NCBI GenBank assembly: GCA_021801545.1
Contig: JAJYXX010000060.1
Coordinates: 1-8,844, forward strand
DNA length: 8,844 nucleotides
From: Chloroflexota bacterium
Lineage (GTDB): Bacteria; Chloroflexota; Limnocylindria; Limnocylindrales; CSP1-4
Reading direction: 5' to 3'
This document shows, piece after piece, positions 1 to 7,289 of this stretch. The stretch's first letter is position 1; each line of letters starts with the position of its first letter. A program made the translations under genes and the position numbers. The notes beneath the pieces are model-generated. The model was given only the letters and a program-made list of their open reading frames with translations, did no database searches and had not been told where the DNA came from.

Positions 1-445
1 GGCCGACCGCGTCGCGCAGCGCCATGAGGACCGGCGCGAGCTGCATCGTCGAGCAGTTCGGGTTGGCGATGATCCCGTCGTGGAGCGCCGCGTCGTCCGG
101 ATTCACCTGGCTGACGACGAGCGGGACAGCGGGATCCATTCGCCACGCGTTCGAGTTGTCGATCACGGTCGCCCCGCGCGCCACGGCGAGCGGGGCGAGA
201 TCGGTCGAGACATCCGATCCGGCCGAGAAGAGGGCGATGTCGACGTCCTCGAAGGCCTCGGCGGTCGCCTCGGCGACCGGGTACGAGCGGCCGTCGACCG
301 AGACGGTCGCCCCGGCCGATCGGCCAGAAGCCAGGAGACGCAGTTCCCGGAACGGGAAGGCGCGCTCGGTGAGGATCTGGATCATCGTCCGTCCGACGAC
401 GCCGGTGGCGCCGACGACCGCGACGCTCAGGGGCTGTCGGATCAT
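1..445 (-). CDS. asd: Aspartate-semialdehyde dehydrogenase, N-terminal part (3' end beyond window)
   Basis: The enzyme reduces beta-aspartyl phosphate to aspartate semialdehyde with NADPH, the branch point to lysine/diaminopimelate, threonine and methionine; it is cytosolic. The visible 148 residues begin MIRQPLSVAVVGATGVVG, a Rossmann dinucleotide-binding start with the GATGVVG loop at residues 12-18. IDNSNAWRM follows at 95-103, and then the active-site segment NPNCST, with the catalytic cysteine at residue 131. The frame stays open to the window edge, so the C-terminal catalytic/dimerisation part lies outside. The ATG was chosen because the Rossmann strand begins directly after it; a GGAG lies 11 nt upstream, a rather long spacing. 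It follows pnp after 112 nt holding a strong inverted repeat and a -10-like box, so it may be transcribed separately. Family identification is secure; the full length is unknown. Confidence 0.95.
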   Translation of the reverse strand, partial: MIRQPLSVAVVGATGVVGRTMIQILTERAFPFRELRLLASGRSAGATVSVDGRSYPVAEATAEAFEDVDIALFSAGSDVSTDLAPLAVARGATVIDNSNAWRMDPAVPLVVSQVNPDDAALHDGIIANPNCSTMQLAPVLMALRDAVG

Positions 446-494
446 CGAGGGCGTGGCTCCGCTGTCACTGTCGCTGGCTGCCGGGCACGGCCCG

Positions 495-503
495 AGTATA
501 CCA
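495..503 (-). promoter_or_regulatory. Possible extended -10 promoter element for asd
   Basis: On the minus strand the sequence reads TGGTATACT, matching the extended -10 form TGnTATAAT at all but one position. It lies just downstream of the hairpin that follows pnp, and transcription would start about 40 nt before the asd ATG. No -35 hexamer is recognisable at the usual spacing, because that position falls inside the hairpin; extended -10 promoters can work without one. In so GC-rich a region this AT-rich box is conspicuous, but its activity is inferred. Confidence 0.4.
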
Positions 504-531
504 GCGGACCGGCGGGCTCCCGCCGGTCCGC
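504..531 (-). terminator. Perfect 13-bp inverted repeat after pnp, candidate terminator
   Basis: Two 13-nt arms, GCGGACCGGCGGG and its exact reverse complement, are separated by only 2 nt, so the RNA would form a very stable GC stem with a closed tetraloop-like tip. It begins 26 nt after the pnp stop codon. There is no U-run after the stem, so it is not a textbook intrinsic terminator. It may act as a U-less terminator or as a 3'-end stabiliser that blocks 3'-5' exonucleases, which is notable directly after a gene for such an enzyme. Confidence 0.5.
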
Positions 532-557
532 CTCGTTGCGAACGGGCAGGCCTCCCG

Positions 558-3155
<2,598 letters not shown>

Positions 3156-3160
3156 CTGTT

Positions 3161-3167
3161 CCTCCTT
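3161..3167 (-). promoter_or_regulatory. Strong Shine-Dalgarno deciding the TTG start of pnp
   Basis: AAGGAGG on the minus strand lies 5 nt before TTG. The protein from that TTG begins MSQVFETEFAGRTLTIETG, the usual PNPase N-terminus, so the rare start codon is well supported. Confidence 0.85.
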
Positions 3168-3234
3168 GGCCGTGGAGGAGGACGGACCCGGGGCCGGTCG
3201 GCCGATCCCTGCCGCAGCGTTGAACGCGAGAGAA

Positions 3235-3255
3235 CCCCGGGCGGTGAGCCCAGGG
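3235..3255 (-). terminator. Stem-loop between rpsO and pnp
   Basis: On the minus strand CCCTGGGC and GCCCGGGG pair over 8 bp, with one U-G wobble and a 5-nt loop, 16 nt after the rpsO stop. The sequence after it (TTCTCTC) is only mildly pyrimidine-rich. It could be a leaky terminator or an RNA-processing hairpin. In E. coli the rpsO-pnp spacer carries an RNase III-cleaved hairpin through which PNPase represses itself; a similar role here is inference by position only. Confidence 0.45.
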
Positions 3256-3271
3256 TCCGGGGCGACGTTCG

Positions 3272-3541
3272 CTAGCGGCGAAGTCCGAGCTGTCCGATGA
3301 CAGCCCGGTAGCGCGCGTTGTCCTTCTTGATCAGGTACGCCAGAAGGCGACGGCGCTGGCCGACGAGCTTGAGCAGGCCGCGGCGGGAGTGGTTGTCCTT
3401 CGGGAAGCTGCGCAGATGCTCGGTCAGGTCCTTGATCCGCTCGGTGAGGAGCGAGATCTGGACCTCCGGCGAGCCGGTGTCGCCTTCCTTCTTGGCGAAC
3501 GCCTGGATCAGTTCTTCCTTCGTTTCCCGCGCGAGCGGCAC
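3272..3541 (-). CDS. rpsO: 30S ribosomal protein S15
   Basis: S15 binds the central domain of 16S rRNA early in 30S assembly and contributes to intersubunit bridge contact. The product is 89 residues, the family's usual length. It shows KKEGDTGSPEVQISLLTERI about residues 17-36, the DNHSRRGLLKLVGQRRRLLAYL rRNA-binding block about 49-70, and the ending GQLGLRR. The start is GTG, chosen because it gives the standard N-terminus (MPLARETKEEL) and has a GGAGG 5 nt upstream. The frame is open further upstream, but that part has no S15 similarity and lies in the intergenic region and ribF. It stands 152 nt after ribF, with a candidate promoter in between, and 116 nt before pnp, the common rpsO-pnp pairing. 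Confidence 0.98.
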   Translation of the reverse strand: MPLARETKEELIQAFAKKEGDTGSPEVQISLLTERIKDLTEHLRSFPKDNHSRRGLLKLVGQRRRLLAYLIKKDNARYRAVIGQLGLRR

Positions 3542-3546
3542 TCGGT

Positions 3547-3551
3547 CCTCC
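3547..3551 (-). promoter_or_regulatory. Shine-Dalgarno deciding the GTG start of rpsO
   Basis: GGAGG lies 5 nt before the GTG. No alternative start gives a normal S15 N-terminus. The site lies next to a small hairpin in the leader (arms ACATG and CGTGT, loop TATT), so access to it could be regulated, possibly by S15 itself; that is speculative. Confidence 0.75.
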
Positions 3552-3592
3552 GACACGAATACATGTTCCAACCTATCGTTCAGACGGGCGGC

Positions 3593-3621
3593 ATGGTAGC
3601 AGGCTTGGGGCCGGGCGGCAA
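3593..3621 (-). promoter_or_regulatory. Candidate sigma70-type promoter for rpsO-pnp
   Basis: On the minus strand TTGCCG (-35, four of six matches to TTGACA) and TACCAT (-10, four of six matches to TATAAT) are separated by exactly 17 nt. The predicted start of transcription would leave a leader of about 45 nt before the rpsO GTG. The position after a gap in an otherwise overlapping operon makes it reasonable, and E. coli rpsO also has its own promoter. The match is moderate. Confidence 0.45.
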
Positions 3622-3640
3622 ATGGCGACCCTCGGTCCGT

Positions 3641-3655
3641 CCGTCCGCCGGACGG
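3641..3655 (-). terminator. Small stem-loop after ribF
   Basis: CCGTCC and GGACGG form a perfect 6-bp stem around a 3-nt loop, 38 nt past the ribF stop and upstream of the rpsO promoter candidate. There is no U-run. It may slow or partly terminate transcription from the infB operon, or be chance in GC-rich sequence. Confidence 0.25.
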
Positions 3656-3693
3656 CGCTGCGACCATCGCGAGCCTTGACGCCGTGCGCTCGA

Positions 3694-4587
3694 TCAGCCC
3701 ATTCGGCGACCGAACGCCACCCGGAGCCGAGCGCCCGGCGGGAGGGCGGCGCGACTCTCGATCAGAAGGTTCCCCTCCTCGACGAGCGCCGTCGCCGCGA
3801 CGATCGACCGCTCCCGGGCCGGCGGCAGGCCACCGTCGGACACCCAGACAGGCTCGACGCGGGCGCTGTAGCGGCCCGCTGGCGGCAGAGCCATCGGCAT
3901 TGGAAAGGTGAGCCGGACCCGGCAGACGTCTGGCGCATCGGCCTCGCGGACGCGGCCGCCGGACGGGTCGGACGCGGTGTCCTGGTGATCGCGGACGCCG
4001 ACGACGGCGAGCGGGCGCCCGAGCAGGTGGCGAGCCCGCGCCAGATCGCCGGCAGCGACCGCGGCCCGGATATCCGCGCTCCGGACCGGGCGTCCGTCGA
4101 GGTCGAGGGGCGGCACGACGACGACGACATAGTCGTCCCGTCGCCCGAGCTCGGCGACCGCGGCCGGCGTGCCGCGACGCTCGTGACCGAACGCGGCATC
4201 GGGGGTCATCAGGAAACCGGCGATCTCGGTCCGGGCCCGGAGCATCTCGATGAACCGGTCGTACGGCGTCATGCGCAGTGCCACGTCGAAGTGCTGGACG
4301 ACGGTCACCTCGACGCCTGCCTCGGCGAGGAGGACGAGGCGCTCGTCGAGGTCGCACAGGAGCGGTGGGGCGGCACCGAGGACGATCTGGTCGGGATGTG
4401 CGTCGAACGTGACGACGGCGGGACGTGCGCCGCGGCGGCGCGCCTCCCGGCGGAGGTGGCGCAGCAGGTAGAGGTGGCCGCGGTGGAGGCCGTCGAACAC
4501 CCCGACGACCACGAAGAGTCTGCCGCTGGCAGGCGTCAGAGCGTCGATCCCGTGGACCGCGTCGACGGGCGGCGACGGATCAGACAT
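3694..4587 (-). CDS. ribF: RibF-like FAD synthetase; adenylyltransferase half intact, riboflavin-kinase half degenerate
   Basis: Bifunctional RibF phosphorylates riboflavin to FMN and adenylylates FMN to FAD. The 297-residue product has the N-terminal nucleotidyltransferase domain: GVFDGLHRGH at residues 29-38 (the HxGH nucleotide-binding motif), TFDAHPDQIVL at 60-70, PDAAFGHERRGT at 129-140, and ADIRAAV..GD..RA..LLGRPL around 181-203. The C-terminal part should carry the flavokinase signature GRxLGFPTAN. Here the alignable stretch reads LTFPMPMALPPAGRY at 226-240, without the PTAN residues, and the domain is short (about 93 residues), so riboflavin kinase activity is doubtful. The ATG overlaps the truB stop by 8 bp, indicating translational coupling; the open frame further upstream lies inside truB and is not part of this gene. 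The gene position (truB-ribF-rpsO) supports the name. Confidence 0.85.
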   Translation of the reverse strand: MSDPSPPVDAVHGIDALTPASGRLFVVVGVFDGLHRGHLYLLRHLRREARRRGARPAVVTFDAHPDQIVLGAAPPLLCDLDERLVLLAEAGVEVTVVQHFDVALRMTPYDRFIEMLRARTEIAGFLMTPDAAFGHERRGTPAAVAELGRRDDYVVVVVPPLDLDGRPVRSADIRAAVAAGDLARARHLLGRPLAVVGVRDHQDTASDPSGGRVREADAPDVCRVRLTFPMPMALPPAGRYSARVEPVWVSDGGLPPARERSIVAATALVEEGNLLIESRAALPPGARLRVAFGRRMG

Positions 4588-5662
4588 CGTCGGGGCTCGC
4601 CGGGTCGGGATCGAGGGTCGGCTCGGGGTCCCGCTCGGCAAGCAGGGCGGCTTCGACGAGCGCGTCTTCCTCGACCGTGACGTCCTCGGCCTGGTGAGCG
4701 GCCGACACCTCGTCACCGTTTCCGGAACGTGTCGTGTCGGTGCTGCGCGCGGCGGCCGCCTCGACGAACACCTTCTCGGGCGCCAAACGGCCGTCGTGGA
4801 TGACGGCGATCGCCGCCAGTCGTCCCTCGCCGTCGAGGAGCCGGAGCCGTGTGCCCGGCGCGGCAGCGGGCAGGCCACCGGCCGGACGCACGAATCGGCC
4901 CTGCCCGATCGCCTCGAGCTCGGCAGGCGTCAGCGTCAGGGCGGGCAGGGCCTCGAGACCGGCATCGGGCCGCAGAAGGAGCGGGCGAAACCCGTCACGA
5001 CCGGCGGCCGCCGCCGCCCGGACCGACTCGAGCGAGTGGGCGTCGGCCAACCGGAACGGACCCGAGGCGGTTCGCACGAGCACCCCGAGGTACGCGCCCG
5101 AGCCGACGTGACGGCCGAGATCGCGCGCCAGGGCCCGGACATACGTGCCGGCCGAGCAGTCGACCTCGATGACCGCCACCGGGCGTGCCGGATCCGTGTC
5201 GTTCCAGGCGACGAGCTCGAGGCGGTGGATCGTCACGGACCGGGGCGCAAGCGCGGGCACCTCGCCGGCCCGGGCGAGGGCGTAGGCCCGCCGACCCGCG
5301 ACCTTGACCGCGCTGTAGGCCGGCGGCACCTGGACGATCGGGCCGCGGAACGCCTCGAGCGCCGCCTCGACGGTCGCCCGGTCCGGAGCCGGGCCCTCGG
5401 CCGGGGTCAGCTCGCCTTCGAGGTCGTCGGTCGTCGAGCTGGCCCCGAAACAGACGGTCGCCCGGTACGACTTCGGGTCGCCGAGGTGGTACTCGAGCAT
5501 CCGCGTCGCCCGGCCGAGGAAGATCGGCAGGACCCCGCTCGCGAACGGGTCGAGCGTCCCGCCATGGCCAACCCGCTTCGTCGCGGCGAGTCGCCGGACG
5601 AGGGCCACGATGTCGTGCGAGGTCGGGCCCGCCGGCTTGTCGACGATGAGGATTCCGTCCAT
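4580..5662 (-). CDS. truB: tRNA pseudouridine(55) synthase TruB with an acidic C-terminal tail
   Basis: TruB isomerises U55 in the T-loop of tRNA to pseudouridine and acts as a tRNA chaperone. The product is 360 residues, against roughly 300 for the family. The N-terminus MDGILIVDKPAGPTSHDIV is canonical. HGGTLDPFASGVLP carries the catalytic aspartate D38. YRATVCFGASSTTDDLEGE (about 66-84), QVPPAYSAVKVAGRRAYALAR (111-131) and DCSAGTYVRALARDLG (168-183) are the other pseudouridine-synthase motifs. A PUA-like C-terminal domain covers about 231-292. The last 65 or so residues are low-complexity, rich in D, E, A and P, and probably disordered. The ATG is preferred over an in-frame TTG 21 nt upstream, which overlaps the preceding stop by 4 bp; neither has a strong Shine-Dalgarno. 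It lies 17 nt after nrnA and overlaps ribF by 8 bp. Confidence 0.95.
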   Translation of the reverse strand: MDGILIVDKPAGPTSHDIVALVRRLAATKRVGHGGTLDPFASGVLPIFLGRATRMLEYHLGDPKSYRATVCFGASSTTDDLEGELTPAEGPAPDRATVEAALEAFRGPIVQVPPAYSAVKVAGRRAYALARAGEVPALAPRSVTIHRLELVAWNDTDPARPVAVIEVDCSAGTYVRALARDLGRHVGSGAYLGVLVRTASGPFRLADAHSLESVRAAAAAGRDGFRPLLLRPDAGLEALPALTLTPAELEAIGQGRFVRPAGGLPAAAPGTRLRLLDGEGRLAAIAVIHDGRLAPEKVFVEAAAARSTDTTRSGNGDEVSAAHQAEDVTVEEDALVEAALLAERDPEPTLDPDPASPDDV

Positions 5663-5679
5663 CTGTCGGCCGTGGCAGG

Positions 5680-6699
5680 TCAACGGGCCGTGGTGACGAT
5701 CAAGCGCTCCGCCTCGGCGAGAACGACTGGTCGCGCCTCCGTGACCGGCAGCGCGATCGTCGCGCCGGCCGCCCGGACATGACCCCCGCCGCCGAACCGC
5801 CCGGTCAGCGCGGTCGCGTCGACACCGCCGGCCTTCGTGCGCACGCTGATCCGGGTCGCCCCGCCGGTCTCCTTGAAAATGATCGCGATCTCGGCCCGCT
5901 CCGACTGGGCGAGCAGGTCGACCAGACCCTCCGAGTGCGCCGGGTCTGCCCCGGTCGCGGCGAGATCCGCCTCGAGGATCGTCGACCAGATGATCTTTCC
6001 GTCGAGCGCGGTCTCGAGTCGGTCGAGCACCCGCCCGAAGAGGCGAAGCTGGGCGTCGGGCTTCGTGCGGTAGAGCCGGCGCGAGATGTCGCTCAACGGC
6101 GCCCCGGCCGCGACGAGCGCGGCCGAGACGGCGAGCGTCCGGGGCGTGGCGTTCGGGTGGGCGAACGTGGCGGTGTCCATCACGATCCCGGCCATCAGCG
6201 CCGTCGCAAGCGCACCGTCGGCCGCATCGAGCGGCACCCCGAGCCGGGCCGCCAGGAGGGTCACCATCTCGCAGGTCGCTGCCGCCGCCGGGTCGATCCA
6301 GTCACCGGCGCCCGAGCCGTCGTTCGAGAGGTGGTGGTCGATGACGAGGCGCGGCAGCCGGTCAAAGAGGCTGCGATGGCGATCGCGAACCGGCCCGATC
6401 CGCTCGAGCGTCCCGCAGTCACAGACGACGAGCAGGTCGTACGCCTGGCGCTCGTCCGGGTCGGTCCGGAAGCGCTCGACCCCGGGCAGGAACGCATAGA
6501 GCGGCGGGATCGGGTCGCTGCAGACGAGCGCGGCCCGGCCGCCGTGGTGCGCCACGAGGTGCCCCACGGCGAGCGCGGCGCCGATCGTATCCGCGTCCGG
6601 GTTTTCGTGCGTGGCGATGAGGGCGCGGCGGGCGCCGCGGATCGCCTCGACCGCTCGCTCCGGGACAGCGTCGAGATGGACCGTGAGATCGACGCTCAC
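5680..6699 (-). CDS. nrnA: DHH/DHHA1 phosphoesterase, NrnA-like oligoribonuclease / pAp phosphatase
   Basis: NrnA-type enzymes hydrolyse 2-5-nt RNAs to mononucleotides, and many also dephosphorylate 3'-phosphoadenosine 5'-phosphate. The 339-residue product carries the DHH metal-binding motifs in order: THENPDADTIGA with H31, D35 and D37; VCDCG with D94; VIDHHLSND with D121, H122 and H123; GIVMDTATF with D175. The C-terminal DHHA1 substrate-binding domain contains RFGGGGHVRAAGA (G313-H317). Length and architecture are normal for the family. The start is GTG, which overlaps the rbfA stop (GTGA) by 4 bp; a GGAGG lies about 12 nt upstream. A DHH gene between rbfA and truB is a recurrent arrangement in bacteria. 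Some relatives are annotated only as DHH family or RecJ-like; the exact substrate is inferred from the short NrnA architecture. Confidence 0.9.
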   Translation of the reverse strand: MSVDLTVHLDAVPERAVEAIRGARRALIATHENPDADTIGAALAVGHLVAHHGGRAALVCSDPIPPLYAFLPGVERFRTDPDERQAYDLLVVCDCGTLERIGPVRDRHRSLFDRLPRLVIDHHLSNDGSGAGDWIDPAAAATCEMVTLLAARLGVPLDAADGALATALMAGIVMDTATFAHPNATPRTLAVSAALVAAGAPLSDISRRLYRTKPDAQLRLFGRVLDRLETALDGKIIWSTILEADLAATGADPAHSEGLVDLLAQSERAEIAIIFKETGGATRISVRTKAGGVDATALTGRFGGGGHVRAAGATIALPVTEARPVVLAEAERLIVTTAR

Positions 6700-7226
6700 C
6701 GGGGCCGCCGGCCTCCGCGCCGGTGTCGCACCGTCCGGCCGGGCTCGTCGCCGCGGGACGGTATCACCGCGCCGGCCGGCGCGACTTCCTCGGCGTCGCC
6801 CTTGACTTCCTCGGCGTCGCCCTCGTGGCGAAGCCGGGCGACCGGCGTGGGGAGCGACTCGACCTCGGGCGAGAGGTCGGGCTCATGTCCGGCCTCGAGC
6901 TCCTGGATCAGATGAAGGACGCGTGTCCCTCGCTCGATCGAGTCGTCGAGCCTGACATGGAGCTCCGGGATCCGCTTCAGGCGCAGCCGCACGCCGAGCT
7001 CGCGGCGCACGAAGTGCATCGCGTGCTGGAGGGCGAGCACCGTCGCGTCGCGCTCGCCGGGGCTGCCGATGATGCTCACCCAGACCCGGGCGTGGCGCAG
7101 GTCCGGAGTCGTCTCGACCTCGGTGATCGTGGCAAAGCCGATCCGCGGATCCTTCGCCTCGCGGCTCAGGATGACGCCGATCTCCTGGCGGAGCAGCTCG
7201 TCGATTCGCTCCGTTCGCTGGCTCAT
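6696..7226 (-). CDS. rbfA: Ribosome-binding factor A with a charged C-terminal extension
   Basis: RbfA binds the immature 30S subunit and helps 16S rRNA 5'-end maturation and cold adaptation. The first 112 or so residues form the KH-like RbfA domain: TERIDELLRQEIGVIL at 5-20, REAKDPRIGFATITEVETTPDLRHARVWVS at about 22-51, and RIPELHVRLDDSIERG at 85-100. The remaining 65 residues are an extension containing a tandem GDAEEV repeat and a very basic end (RHRRGGRRPR). The ATG is chosen because it starts the conserved domain (MSQRTERIDELL); the open frame upstream lies in the gap and the 3' end of infB. A weak AGGTGG precedes it. It is 40 nt after infB and overlaps the next gene by 4 bp. Confidence 0.95.
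   Translation of the reverse strand: MSQRTERIDELLRQEIGVILSREAKDPRIGFATITEVETTPDLRHARVWVSIIGSPGERDATVLALQHAMHFVRRELGVRLRLKRIPELHVRLDDSIERGTRVLHLIQELEAGHEPDLSPEVESLPTPVARLRHEGDAEEVKGDAEEVAPAGAVIPSRGDEPGRTVRHRRGGRRPR
6783..6824 (-). repeat. 21-bp direct tandem repeat inside rbfA
   Basis: Two adjacent 21-bp copies differ only at the last base. On the coding strand they encode EGDAEEV and KGDAEEV in the C-terminal extension of RbfA. The repeat length is a multiple of three, so copy-number change would keep the frame. It looks like a recent duplication in an unconstrained tail. Confidence 0.85.
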
Positions 7227-7266
7227 CGCCACCCACCTGCGGCCTCGAACGCCGGACCGGGCAGGA

Positions 7267-7289
7267 TCAGCCGGCGGATGACCGGCTGA
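7267..7289 (-). repeat. 8-bp inverted repeat overlapping the infB stop codon
   Basis: TCAGCCGG and CCGGCTGA flank a 7-nt loop, and the TGA at the far end of the repeat is the infB stop. The RNA hairpin could tune coupling between infB and rbfA or act as a weak attenuator. There is no U-run, and it may be incidental. Confidence 0.4.

Noticed and set aside
3542..4357. Long N-terminal extension of rpsO in the same frame
   Set aside because: The upstream residues are Arg/Pro-rich shadow sequence within ribF and the spacer. S15 has a standard length of 89 residues from the GTG, which has a good Shine-Dalgarno.
3622..4680. Plus-strand 352-codon frame opposite ribF
   Set aside because: It has no recognisable family and a composition typical of antisense reading in GC-rich DNA, and it overlaps a well-supported gene on the other strand.
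4588..4878. N-terminal extension of ribF into truB
   Set aside because: The extra residues are the truB tail read in another frame and have no RibF similarity. The ATG that overlaps the truB stop gives a normal RibF start.
4694..6915. Large plus-strand frames opposite truB, nrnA and the 3' part of rbfA
   Set aside because: Composition is dominated by Arg, Gly, Asp and Ala with no motifs; the minus-strand genes explain this region completely.
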